From NCBI GenBank assembly GCA_012514045.1, contig JAAZBA010000248.1, positions 1 through 10,690 on the forward strand: 10,690 nt of DNA, in the 5' to 3' direction. Of the stretch, positions 1 to 7,151 are shown piece by piece; position 1 is the first letter of the stretch; every line of letters begins with the position of its first letter. The notes below the pieces were generated by a model. It had not been told where the DNA came from, made no database searches, and saw nothing but the letters and a program-made list of their open reading frames with translations. The DNA comes from Clostridiales bacterium. Its GTDB lineage: Bacteria > Bacillota > Clostridia > Oscillospirales > QAMX01. The position numbers and the translations under genes were made by a program.

Positions 1-43
1 AAAAAGTAGTAAAAGCTATGTGTGATGCTTCTGATGAAAAGTC

Positions 44-80
44 GAAAAAAGAAAAAGCCACAGCAAAAAACGCTGCAGCC
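44..80 (-). terminator. Rho-independent terminator of the tRNA-Arg gene
   Basis: Read on the minus strand, arms at 80-72 and 64-56 (GGCTGCAGC / GCTGTGGCT) pair over nine positions with three G-U wobbles around a T-rich loop. They are followed at once by a long T-rich run (55-45, broken by one C). It lies 11 bases beyond the CCA end of the tRNA, where a transcript end is expected. Confidence 0.75.
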
Positions 81-90
81 TTTCAAAATA

Positions 91-166
91 TGGCGCGCCT
101 GAAGGGATTCGAACCCCCAACCGTCAGAACCGGAATCTGATGCTCTATCCGTTAAGCCACAGGCGC
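91..166 (-). tRNA. tRNA-Arg, anticodon CCG
   Basis: The minus strand folds into a full 76-base cloverleaf. It has a 7-bp acceptor stem (GCGCCTG with CAGGCGC) and discriminator G. The D arm GCTT/GAGC has an eight-base loop. The anticodon stem TCAGA/TCTGA carries the loop TTCCGGT, giving anticodon CCG, which reads the arginine codon CGG. The T arm has the invariant TTCGAAT loop, and the 3' CCA is encoded in the DNA. The variable loop is short (class I). A consensus promoter lies 35 bases upstream and a terminator follows directly, so this is a stand-alone transcription unit. The tRNA may also receive read-through from the aldo/keto reductase gene on the same strand. Confidence 0.95.
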
Positions 167-173
167 ATAGATG

Positions 174-199
174 CCGTCGCGGATTTTTATCCGCGACGG
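174..199. repeat. Perfect 10-bp palindrome over the predicted tRNA-Arg start of transcription
   Basis: Arms at 174-183 (CCGTCGCGGA) and 190-199 (TCCGCGACGG) are perfectly complementary around a six-base AT loop. The palindrome begins one base downstream of the tRNA promoter -10 box, so transcription should start inside it, near 194. No T-run follows in either direction, which argues against a standard terminator for the upstream reductase gene. It could be a repressor operator, a leader hairpin of the pre-tRNA, or a weak terminator; the sequence does not decide between them. Confidence 0.7.
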
Positions 200-200
200 T

Positions 201-229
201 ATTATACATCAAAACCTTAAAAATGTCAA
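201..229 (-). promoter_or_regulatory. Consensus promoter for tRNA-Arg
   Basis: On the minus strand a perfect TTGACA -35 box (229-224), a 17-base spacer and a perfect TATAAT -10 box (206-201) match the sigma-A consensus at all twelve positions. It begins four bases past the stop codon of the aldo/keto reductase gene and points at the tRNA. A promoter this strong is typical of stable RNA genes. Confidence 0.85.
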
Positions 230-232
230 TTA

Positions 233-1360
233 TTAAAGCGCTTTAAGCTCCGCTGTCATTTTCTTGAGCTCTGTCGGGATATCAAGTCTCTGGGGACATT
301 TCCTGGCGCAGGCGCCGCAGCTTATGCACAGGTCGGGATGAGCTGTATGATTCTCACTAGTGCCGAAGCGGGAATATCTGCGCTTGGCAACCTCATTAAG
401 TCCCCATACCTTGTAACGGTTGTAGGCATCAAATACCTCTGAGGGCTTGATACCCTTGGGGCATACATCGCAGTAATTGCAGCCGGAGCAGTAGTTGGAA
501 GCCAGGGCTTTGAGCTCGTCCGTGTTCTTTGTGAGCTTCTCCCAGTCTTCACGGGTAATAACTCTTGCCGCCTCGGAATGACGGACATTCTCCTCCACCA
601 TCTCAAGGGAGGTCATACCAGACAATGCAATTGAAACAGAGGGATTGCCCAGAACAAACTTAATCGCAAGCTCTGCTCCGCTTTCGGCTGGAACGTCAAA
701 CTTAGCAAGGAAATCCTTTCCGCCCAAAGCGAGATTGCCACCGCCTACAGGCCCCATGACGGTGATACCTACGCCCTTGGAGGAAGCATAGGCCATGCCC
801 TCCTCGTTGGAACGGTCAATAAGATTATACTGGCACAGAAGGCTTGTAAACGCTCCCGTGTCAACCATTTCGTCCATGAGATCGCGCTTGTCGTGGAAAG
901 AGAATGACAGATGACGGATCATGCCCTTTGCTTTTGCCTGCTCCGCAAGGTCAATGAGTTTAAATGGAAGGACCACTTGCTCCCAGTGTTCCCGGTTCAT
1001 GGAATGGAAATGATAGAAATCGATATAATCCATATCGAGACGCTTCAGAGACTCCTTAAGGAAGTACCAGAAGTCATCAGCCTTCTTTACACTCCACATG
1101 GGAAGCTTGGTGGAAATGTATATCTTGTCGCGAAAACCTTTTACAGCTACGCCCAAAGCCCGCTGGCTGTCGCTGTTACAGTAGCCCCAGGCTGTGTCAA
1201 AATAGTTAACGCCCAGTTCATAGGCTCTCTTTATCATGGGAGTAACGAGGCTGTCATCAACTCTTGCTGCGTCTCCTTCTCCTATCATTGGAAAGCGCAT
1301 GCACCCAAAGCCTAAAGAGGATACACGGGCACCACTGTTACCGAAATCTCTGTAAATCAT
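233..1360 (-). CDS. Aldo/keto reductase with C-terminal 2x[4Fe-4S] ferredoxin domain
   Basis: This 375-residue protein is a predicted cytoplasmic NAD(P)H-type oxidoreductase fused to an iron-sulfur module. Residues 1 to about 280 form the aldo/keto reductase barrel. The expected catalytic tetrad is visible: Asp55 and Tyr60 in DTAWGY, Lys85 in STKLP, and His119 in DFYHFH. Cys291/294/297/300 (CxxCxxCxxCP) and Cys345/348/351/355 (CxxCxxCxxxCP) supply two cubane clusters. Such fusions are common in anaerobic Clostridia; their substrates are mostly unknown, so none is assigned here. The start at 1360 is preferred to upstream ATGs because AGGAG lies 8 bases before it and because the upstream ATG at 1435 would fall outside the transcript of the promoter at 1391-1419. 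The gene appears to be transcribed alone and ends just before the tRNA promoter. Confidence 0.93.
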   Translation of the reverse strand: MIYRDFGNSGARVSSLGFGCMRFPMIGEGDAARVDDSLVTPMIKRAYELGVNYFDTAWGYCNSDSQRALGVAVKGFRDKIYISTKLPMWSVKKADDFWYFLKESLKRLDMDYIDFYHFHSMNREHWEQVVLPFKLIDLAEQAKAKGMIRHLSFSFHDKRDLMDEMVDTGAFTSLLCQYNLIDRSNEEGMAYASSKGVGITVMGPVGGGNLALGGKDFLAKFDVPAESGAELAIKFVLGNPSVSIALSGMTSLEMVEENVRHSEAARVITREDWEKLTKNTDELKALASNYCSGCNYCDVCPKGIKPSEVFDAYNRYKVWGLNEVAKRRYSRFGTSENHTAHPDLCISCGACARKCPQRLDIPTELKKMTAELKAL

Positions 1361-1368
1361 CAGTTTCA

Positions 1369-1373
1369 CTCCT
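1369..1373 (-). promoter_or_regulatory. Ribosome binding site fixing the reductase start
   Basis: AGGAG on the minus strand, 8 bases before the ATG at 1360. It selects this start over the longer reading frame that opens at 1435. Confidence 0.8.
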
Positions 1374-1390
1374 AAGTGTTTTATATACAT

Positions 1391-1419
1391 AGTATAGCAC
1401 AGGAGCGGTGATAAATCAA
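1391..1419 (-). promoter_or_regulatory. Promoter for the aldo/keto reductase
   Basis: The -35 box TTGATT (1419-1414), a 17-base spacer and the -10 box TATACT (1396-1391) with a TGC extension just upstream form an extended -10 sigma-A-type promoter. The predicted start of transcription is near 1384, about 24 bases before the start codon, leaving a short leader. It diverges from the rlmB promoter at 1472-1500. Confidence 0.75.
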
Positions 1420-1471
1420 GTAAAGGAGTTTTCATGAGAGAAGAAATTCTTCAAATCTTCATAGGAATGTG

Positions 1472-1500
1472 TTGAAAAAACGATAAAGGTATGATAAAAT
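1472..1500 (+). promoter_or_regulatory. Promoter for rlmB and probably the gene after it
   Basis: TTGAAA (1472-1477), a 17-base spacer and TAAAAT (1495-1500), with TGA just before the -10 box giving an extended -10 element. Transcription would begin about 35 bases before the rlmB start. Confidence 0.7.
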
Positions 1501-1542
1501 ATAATATCCCGAATAATGTAACTGCGAACAGGAACAGATAAA

Positions 1543-2286
1543 ATGGAAGATATTAAAAGCTCATTTATAGAAGGAAAGCACGCTGTGCTGGAGGCGCTGC
1601 GCGCAGGAAGAGTAATAGATAAAATATATTTCCAGAAGGAGTTGTCCGACGCTCAACTTTCCAGAATACGTTCCGAAGCAAAGAAGAAAGGCGTACTGTG
1701 TGTTGAATGCGATAAGCGGAAGCTTGATACGATGAGCGAGACAAAGGTTCATCAGGGCATAATAGCCTCTGCTGCCCAAACAAGCTATTCTTCTCTTGAT
1801 GATATTTTTCGTGCAGCGTCTGAGCGGGAAGAAAAACCATTTATCGTAATATGCGACGGGATAGAGGACCCTCACAATTTAGGCGCAATAATCAGAAGCG
1901 CCGCCGCCAGCGGCGTGCATGGAGTGATTATTTCAAAGCATTACAGTGTGGGGCTCAACGCCACCGTGGCAAAAGCTGCGGCGGGAGCCCTTGAGCACAT
2001 GCTTATAGTGAAGGTTGCTAATCTTACAAACGCAATAAAGGAATTGCAGAATAGGGGAGTATGGGTATTCGCCTCTGCTGCCGACGGAGACAGAACGATG
2101 TATGAAGCAGACTTAAAGGGAAGCTGCGCAATAGTCATAGGCTCCGAGGGAAGCGGCATTTCCAGGCTTGTAAGACAGACATGCGACTTTACAGTCAGAA
2201 TACCCATAAGGACAGAAACAGAATCCCTCAATGCTTCTGTGGCAGCTGCCGTACTTATGTTTGAAGCGGTAAGACAGAGGCAATAG
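1543..2286 (+). CDS. rlmB: 23S rRNA (guanosine-2'-O-)-methyltransferase RlmB
   Basis: This 247-residue SpoU/TrmH-family (SPOUT) enzyme should transfer a methyl group from S-adenosylmethionine to the 2'-OH of a guanosine in 23S rRNA (position 2251 in E. coli numbering). Residues 8-80 are the RNA-binding N-terminal domain, opening with EGKHAVLEAL. The catalytic domain carries motif 1 (NLGAIIR, 112-118, with the conserved Arg118), motif 2 (IGSEGSGIS, 199-207) and motif 3 (RIPIRTETESLNAS, 219-232), which form the trefoil-knot cofactor pocket. The length is normal for RlmB. AGGA lies about 10 bases before the ATG. The next gene follows after 32 bases without a terminator, so the two are probably co-transcribed. 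TrmH-type tRNA methyltransferases share this fold, but the N-terminal domain and overall similarity favour RlmB. Confidence 0.92.
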   Translation: MEDIKSSFIEGKHAVLEALRAGRVIDKIYFQKELSDAQLSRIRSEAKKKGVLCVECDKRKLDTMSETKVHQGIIASAAQTSYSSLDDIFRAASEREEKPFIVICDGIEDPHNLGAIIRSAAASGVHGVIISKHYSVGLNATVAKAAAGALEHMLIVKVANLTNAIKELQNRGVWVFASAADGDRTMYEADLKGSCAIVIGSEGSGISRLVRQTCDFTVRIPIRTETESLNASVAAAVLMFEAVRQRQ

Positions 2287-2318
2287 AGCAATAAAAAACT
2301 GTACAGGTTGGTGATGAT

Positions 2319-4457
2319 ATGGACCATAAGAACAACAACCATGATATGGAGCTTGAGGAAATCAAGCAGATGCTTTCAGAAAGCGAATATGATGAATTAG
2401 TCGGCGTGGATATCGACAGTATTATCATGGAATACTCCGATATCATGGAATACTCCGATTCTCCGCAGCAGGAGAAAAAACAGAGTCAGCCTGAGCCTGA
2501 ACCTGAGCCGGAAATACTTCAAGTGTATCCTGAATCAGAGCCGTCACTTCCCACTGCCGATAAAAAGCCGAGACCTCAGACAGATTCCTCCAATCTACGC
2601 CGTGATATTGCCAGCGGCGTGGATGAGGTGATAAATCTCAAGCAGCGGGAAAAGGAGCGGGGAGGCAAACAGATACCGAAATCCGTGGAAGAAGCAAGCC
2701 CTGTGAGACTTGCCCCTGAATATGAGAACACCACTCAGGAGCTGTTGCATGAAAAGGCATCTAAACGCGTAATCAGCACAGAGCTCAGATCATTCCGAAA
2801 GCTCATGCCGGCAGACGCTGCGGAACGGGCAAAAAGCGCTGTAAAGTACTTCAGAATCCGCTCAATTGTAACAGCGGTGCTTACGGTAATTTCCTGGTAT
2901 ATCCTGGCAGCTCCCACCTATCTGTGGAAGCTTCCGAAGTTTATATCTTACATGGAAAAGCCCTACATATATCTCTTTATCTTAGCCGCGCTGCAGATAT
3001 TGGCTATGTTTATGTCAATAAGCATAATCACTGATGGGCTGCGTTTCCTGTTAAAGGGATGGTTGAAGATGGAGTGTCTTGTATCTCTTGGAGCCATAGC
3101 GACGCTTATTCATACCCTTATGATAATGATAAAGCCGAATTGGGGCGGATTTCTTCCTTACACCTGCGTATCAATATTTGTCATGTTTATCTCGCTGAGC
3201 GTGCGCTGCAAGCGATATGAAACTGTTTATAGAGCATGCAGGGTTGCCTCAACATCCAGCGGCCGGTTTTTCATTGTAAAAGGTATTGAGGATTCTGACG
3301 GAAAGATAAAAACAGTTTACAAAACCAAAGCATCTCCCTTAGAGCAGGAATTTATGGAACTTATCCTTGAGGAGGACAATTCGGAAAAGCTCATGCGTTT
3401 CCTTGTGCCGCTGCTTATTGTTGTGGCTTTAATTCTTGCGATAGTGGCGTCTTTCGGATCCGGATACGCCAAGGGGATCATGTGGTATCTCAGCGCATTG
3501 CTGTCCATTTCCTTCCCTTGCGGAATCGCCTTGTCCTTTGTATATCCCTTCTCGGCTGCCTCCACCCGTTCATCTCAGTTGGGAATTGCTATAGCAGGAA
3601 TTGACGGTGTTAGGGGACTAAGGGATGTGCACGCTGCGATTGTAACGGAAAACGATATATTCCCCACAAAAATGATAACCGTATCTCAGCCATCCACATT
3701 TTTGAGCTTCACTCCCGAAAAGGTGAATTTATGCGCCCTGAGCGTGCTGAAGGCTTCCGGCAGCGGATTATACGATGCTTTTCTTTCTAATCTGCCTCAG
3801 ACTCCTATGAATCCTCCAGTGGCAGAGAACTTTGAGTTCTTCGACACAAACGGCATGACCGCATATGTAAACGGAGAAAAGGTTTTTGTAGGTACAGGAA
3901 ACTTCATTCTCAGAATGGGCATACGTATCGCTGACGGCGTAAATGTCAAAAACACTGTGTTTGTGGCGATAAACATGCAGCTGGCAGGAGCTTACTCCAT
4001 AAAGTACGATTCTCTTCTGTCTGTGAAGCGTTCTCTTTCATACATGATAAAGCGAAAGCTTATCCCGGTGCTTGCGGTGCGTGACTTCAATGTGACGCCT
4101 CAGATGATAGAGAGCAAGTTTAAAGTTGACGCAAACAGCGTAGGCTATCCCGAAATCGAGGAGAGAATCAGCTACTCCGGCATCAAGGATAATCAAGATG
4201 ACAAAACCTGCGCGATTATGTCTGTGGACAACATGATAAACTATTCCGAGGTTCTCGCCGCGGGCAAGCGCATAGCCTTTGCTCAGAAATTCAATATGGT
4301 GCTCGGATGCATAAGCACTGTTTTAGGTGTACCTTTGGTGTTTTATCTTCTGTACACTGGAGCCGCCGCCTCTGTAACACCAGCAAATCTGCTTTATTAC
4401 ATGATCCTGTGGATGATTCCAGTATGCCTGACATCGATTGGCGTAGGTCGAAGATAA
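2319..4457 (+). CDS. Degenerate P1B-type (CPx) ATPase-like membrane protein, predicted pseudo-ATPase
   Basis: This 712-residue protein starts with about 175 hydrophilic residues, acidic at first, with a duplicated IMEYSD and a Pro-Glu repeat (58-65), probably disordered. Eight hydrophobic segments follow: about 182-203, 215-240, 251-271, 279-296, 359-381, 386-412, 658-680 and 689-708. This 4+2+2 pattern, with cytosolic parts after segments 4 and 6, is that of heavy-metal P-type ATPases. Segment 6 holds FPCG (399-402) where CPC is usual. The text around 420-450 aligns by eye with the phosphorylation region, but Thr443 (VTEND) sits where the DKTGT aspartate should be. FVGTGNFI (523-530) resembles the nucleotide domain. 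TGES, TGDN and GDGxND are not visible, and the actuator loop (about 297-358) is too short. Ion pumping therefore looks unlikely; a sensor, scaffold or regulator is possible. The frame is open and the C-terminus intact, so this is not simple gene decay. A GGTGAT site precedes the start. Confidence 0.75.
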   Translation: MDHKNNNHDMELEEIKQMLSESEYDELVGVDIDSIIMEYSDIMEYSDSPQQEKKQSQPEPEPEPEILQVYPESEPSLPTADKKPRPQTDSSNLRRDIASGVDEVINLKQREKERGGKQIPKSVEEASPVRLAPEYENTTQELLHEKASKRVISTELRSFRKLMPADAAERAKSAVKYFRIRSIVTAVLTVISWYILAAPTYLWKLPKFISYMEKPYIYLFILAALQILAMFMSISIITDGLRFLLKGWLKMECLVSLGAIATLIHTLMIMIKPNWGGFLPYTCVSIFVMFISLSVRCKRYETVYRACRVASTSSGRFFIVKGIEDSDGKIKTVYKTKASPLEQEFMELILEEDNSEKLMRFLVPLLIVVALILAIVASFGSGYAKGIMWYLSALLSISFPCGIALSFVYPFSAASTRSSQLGIAIAGIDGVRGLRDVHAAIVTENDIFPTKMITVSQPSTFLSFTPEKVNLCALSVLKASGSGLYDAFLSNLPQTPMNPPVAENFEFFDTNGMTAYVNGEKVFVGTGNFILRMGIRIADGVNVKNTVFVAINMQLAGAYSIKYDSLLSVKRSLSYMIKRKLIPVLAVRDFNVTPQMIESKFKVDANSVGYPEIEERISYSGIKDNQDDKTCAIMSVDNMINYSEVLAAGKRIAFAQKFNMVLGCISTVLGVPLVFYLLYTGAAASVTPANLLYYMILWMIPVCLTSIGVGRR
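2424..2459 (+). repeat. Perfect 18-bp tandem duplication inside the pseudo-ATPase gene
   Basis: ATCATGGAATACTCCGAT occurs twice back to back (2424-2441 and 2442-2459), encoding IMEYSD twice within the disordered N-terminal part. The lack of any base difference between the copies suggests a recent in-frame duplication. Confidence 0.95.
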
Positions 4458-4492
4458 AGCCGGCAAAAAAATCAAAAAAACGAAAATTAATG

Positions 4493-4521
4493 TTGAAATA
4501 TAGACCGAGATATAGTATAAT
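4493..4521 (+). promoter_or_regulatory. Promoter for the EF-G-like gene
   Basis: TTGAAA (4493-4498), a 17-base spacer and a perfect TATAAT (4516-4521). Transcription should start near 4528, giving a leader of about 53 bases. This rules out the GTG at 4524 as a start codon. Confidence 0.85.
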
Positions 4522-4565
4522 CAGTGCGATATGCTGATTTAGGTTATATTATAGCAAATGAGAAT

Positions 4566-4571
4566 AAGGAG
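4566..4571 (+). promoter_or_regulatory. Ribosome binding site fixing the EF-G-like start
   Basis: AAGGAG ends 9 bases before the ATG at 4581. It supports this ATG over the in-frame GTG at 4524, which lies upstream of the predicted transcript. Confidence 0.85.
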
Positions 4572-4580
4572 AATAACAGG

Positions 4581-6656
4581 ATGAGCTACACAATAGACAA
4601 GATAAGAAATATTTGTCTACTCGGACACGGCAGCGATGGAAAGACCTCGCTTGCGGAAAGCATGCTTTATTTAACAAAGGGAACCGACAGACTCGGAAAG
4701 ATTTCCGATGGTAACACTGTATGCGACTATGACCCTGAAGAGATCAAGAGACATTTTTCTATCTCTGCGGCACTGGCTCCGGTTGAGTATAACGGCTACA
4801 AGGTAAACGTAATCGACACTCCCGGATACTTCGACTTCGTGGGAGAAGTTTTCCAGGGACTGAGAGTCGCTGATGCCGGACTTATCGTTTTAACAGCCAA
4901 GAGCGGTATCGGTGTGGGCACGGAAAAGAGTTGGAAGTACCTTGCCGACCGTGACCTTCCCCGTATGATCTATGTTTCCAAGCTCGACGAGGATCACGCC
5001 GATTTCTACAAGGTCTTCGAGAGCCTGAGAGAGATGTTCGGTATAAGCATTTGTCCGGTTGTCATCCCGATTGTTGAAGGTGAGCAGACAATCGGTATCG
5101 TTGACCTCGCCGCTGACAAAGCCTATGAGTTTAAAGGCGGCAAGAGAGTTGAAATCCCTATCCCAGCTTCCATGTCCGACAAGATTGAGGAGCTTAAAGG
5201 TATCCTCGATGAGGCTGTTGCCGAAACAGACGAAGAGCTCATGATGAAATTCTTTGATGAAGAACCATTTACAGCCGAAGAGATGACTCAGGGCATCCGT
5301 AACGGTGTAAAAGCTAAATCTCTTGTCCCCGTATTCTGCGGTTCCGCTATCAGCGGTCTCGGAACGCTGACACTTATTGATTCCATTGTGAAATATGCCC
5401 CGGCTCCTTCTGAAGTGGAGCCTGAAAAGGGTACAAACGCCGCCGGAGACGCCGTTGAGATTGAGTATGATCCTGACGGTACAGTCTGCGCTTTCGTGTT
5501 CAAGACGGTTACCGACCAGTATGGACGTTTCTCCTTCTTCAAGGTTATCAGCGGCAAGATTACAAGTGACATGACGCTTGTGAATGCCCGTACAGGAGAA
5601 AACGAGAAGTTAGGTCGTATCTACATGGTTCGCGGCAAGAAAAACATTGAGGTTGACGAGCTTGTAGCCGGTGATATCGGTGCAGTTTCCAAGCTTTCTG
5701 ACACAAAGACGAATGACACCCTTTGTGATTCAGCCAGAGTCGTATCTCTCGCTGAGATTGAGTTCAATAAACCTTGCTACACCCAGGCCATCTCACCGAC
5801 GGCAAAAGGCGGCGAGGAAAAGATTGCTACAGGTCTTACAAGACTCAAAGACGAGGATCAGACATTTGTCAGCTACATGGATACAGAAACAAAACAGTAT
5901 GTTATATCCGGCGCCGGAGATATGCACCTTGACGTGCTCTGCTCAAAGCTTAAAAGCAAGTTCGGTGTTGAGCCTGTTCTTGAAGACGCCAGGGTTCCCT
6001 ATCGTGAGAAAATTCGCAAGAGTGTTACTGTAGAAGGAAAGCACAAGAAGCAGACCGGCGGCCACGGCCAGTATGGTCATGTCAAGATTGAGTTTGAGCC
6101 CTTTGAATGCGATGATCTCATATTTGAAGAGAAAATCTTCGGCGGAAGCGTTCCGAAGAACTTCCATCCAGCGGTTGAAAAAGGTCTGCGCGAATCAATT
6201 GACAAAGGAGTTCTCGCAGGCTACCCGGTTGTTAACCTTAAGGCTACACTGGTTGATGGTTCATACCACGACGTTGACTCCAACGAGCTCTCCTTTAAGC
6301 TCGCTGCCCGTCTCGCATTCAGAGCCGGTATACCTCAGGGCAATCCCGTTCTTCTTGAGCCAGTAGGTTCACTCAAGGTTTATATCCCGGACAGTTACAT
6401 GGGCGATATCATCGGCGACCTCAATAAGCGCCGTGGCCGTGTTATGGGCATGCATCCCACGGAAGACGGTCTCCAGGTCGTTGAGGCTGAGGTTCCTATG
6501 GCTGAGATGAGCACCTATGCTATTGACCTTCGCAGCATGACACAGGGCAGAGGATCCTTTGAGATGCAATTCGAGCGCTATGAGGATGCTCCGCCTATGG
6601 TACAGCAGAAAATCGTTGAAGAGTCTAAGGGAAACCTCGAGGATGACGACGAGTAA
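4581..6656 (+). CDS. EF-G-like translational GTPase (EF-G paralogue)
   Basis: This 691-residue protein has the whole EF-G domain order. The GTPase domain shows the P-loop GHGSDGKT (15-22), DTPG (79-82), SKLD (133-136, in place of NKxD) and a CGSA G5 motif. It is followed by a beta-barrel domain II, domain III (with GAGDMHLDV), domain IV (with HGQYGHVKI) and the C-terminal domain V. Two positions differ from canonical EF-G. Tyr83 stands where the catalytic histidine of DTPGHVDF would be, and the switch I segment reads KRHFSIS instead of RGITI. Both resemble the EF-G-2/FusA2 group, known in many bacteria beside the housekeeping EF-G. Its role is less certain: translocation under special conditions, ribosome recycling or another ribosome-linked job. 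It has its own promoter and terminator and is not beside rpsL/rpsG or tuf, as the main fusA often is. Confidence 0.88.
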   Translation: MSYTIDKIRNICLLGHGSDGKTSLAESMLYLTKGTDRLGKISDGNTVCDYDPEEIKRHFSISAALAPVEYNGYKVNVIDTPGYFDFVGEVFQGLRVADAGLIVLTAKSGIGVGTEKSWKYLADRDLPRMIYVSKLDEDHADFYKVFESLREMFGISICPVVIPIVEGEQTIGIVDLAADKAYEFKGGKRVEIPIPASMSDKIEELKGILDEAVAETDEELMMKFFDEEPFTAEEMTQGIRNGVKAKSLVPVFCGSAISGLGTLTLIDSIVKYAPAPSEVEPEKGTNAAGDAVEIEYDPDGTVCAFVFKTVTDQYGRFSFFKVISGKITSDMTLVNARTGENEKLGRIYMVRGKKNIEVDELVAGDIGAVSKLSDTKTNDTLCDSARVVSLAEIEFNKPCYTQAISPTAKGGEEKIATGLTRLKDEDQTFVSYMDTETKQYVISGAGDMHLDVLCSKLKSKFGVEPVLEDARVPYREKIRKSVTVEGKHKKQTGGHGQYGHVKIEFEPFECDDLIFEEKIFGGSVPKNFHPAVEKGLRESIDKGVLAGYPVVNLKATLVDGSYHDVDSNELSFKLAARLAFRAGIPQGNPVLLEPVGSLKVYIPDSYMGDIIGDLNKRRGRVMGMHPTEDGLQVVEAEVPMAEMSTYAIDLRSMTQGRGSFEMQFERYEDAPPMVQQKIVEESKGNLEDDDE

Positions 6657-6666
6657 AAATAACGAT

Positions 6667-6700
6667 AAATTGCTCCCACATAGCCTGTGGGAGCAATTTT
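6667..6700 (+). terminator. Rho-independent terminator after the EF-G-like gene
   Basis: A perfect 14-bp stem (6667-6680 with 6686-6699) closes a five-base loop TAGCC and ends in TTTT. It begins 10 bases after the EF-G-like stop codon. The T-run is short and the Nudix ribosome site follows immediately, so some read-through into the next gene is plausible. Confidence 0.85.
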
Positions 6701-6717
6701 AAAGGGGAAATAATGTT

Positions 6718-7131
6718 ATGGAAAAGCGAGAAACGTCATGCGGTACAATTATCGTAAGAAAAATCGGCAAGCTTAGATATATTCTTCTGATTAGAAACAA
6801 GTCCGGTCGCCACTGGTCTTTCCCCAAAGGTCATGTTGAGATAGGAGAAACCGAGGAACAGACAGCACTTCGCGAGACAAGAGAAGAAACAGGTCTTGAA
6901 GTATCAATACGCGGTGATGTTGAACCGGTGAGGGTTACATATTCTCCGCAAAAAGGAGTAACAAAGGAAGTTTTTTATTTCCTTGCAGACTACACCCACG
7001 GTGATGTTCAAATCCAGAAAGAGGAGATATCCGAATTTAAGTGGTGCGAATTCACTGAAGCAGCTAAGCTTATTACCTTCGACAACGAGGCAAACGCCCT
7101 GCTTGCGTTGACGACTTATATTATGGAATAA
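6718..7131 (+). CDS. Nudix hydrolase, probable diadenosine tetraphosphate (Ap4A) hydrolase type
   Basis: This 137-residue single-domain cytoplasmic protein has a complete Nudix box at residues 38-60 (GHVEIGE, then RETREETGL), matching Gx5Ex7REUxEExGU. Glu53, Glu56 and Glu57 are the expected metal ligands. The preceding WSFPKGHVE and the N-terminal SCGTIIVR are typical of the small asymmetric bis(5'-nucleosyl)-tetraphosphatases, which cut Ap4A to ATP and AMP. Other nucleoside diphosphate substrates cannot be excluded. AAAGGGG precedes the ATG by about 10 bases and abuts the terminator of the EF-G-like gene. No separate promoter is visible, so expression may depend on read-through from that gene. 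Confidence 0.88.
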   Translation: MEKRETSCGTIIVRKIGKLRYILLIRNKSGRHWSFPKGHVEIGETEEQTALRETREETGLEVSIRGDVEPVRVTYSPQKGVTKEVFYFLADYTHGDVQIQKEEISEFKWCEFTEAAKLITFDNEANALLALTTYIME

Positions 7132-7151
7132 TTAAAGCTCCAAAGCTTCCG

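Noticed and set aside
911..1315. Plus-strand 134-codon frame inside the aldo/keto reductase gene
   Set aside because: It lies fully antisense to a gene with intact catalytic and iron-sulfur motifs, has no ribosome site and resembles no known protein.
1434..1475. 13-codon frame MREEILQIFIGMC with AAAGGAG five bases upstream, between the divergent promoters
   Set aside because: The ribosome-like site is good, but no plus-strand promoter is seen upstream and the frame ends inside the -35 box of the rlmB promoter, so it would probably not be transcribed.
4524..4580. Upstream GTG start that would add 19 residues to the EF-G-like protein
   Set aside because: It lies upstream of the predicted start of transcription (about 4528) and lacks a ribosome site, while the ATG at 4581 has AAGGAG at good spacing and begins with family-like sequence.
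4558..4584. Eight-codon leader frame MRIRRITG whose stop overlaps the EF-G-like start (ATGA)
   Set aside because: It has no ribosome site, and its Arg codons are simply the Shine-Dalgarno sequence of the next gene read in frame; likely coincidence.
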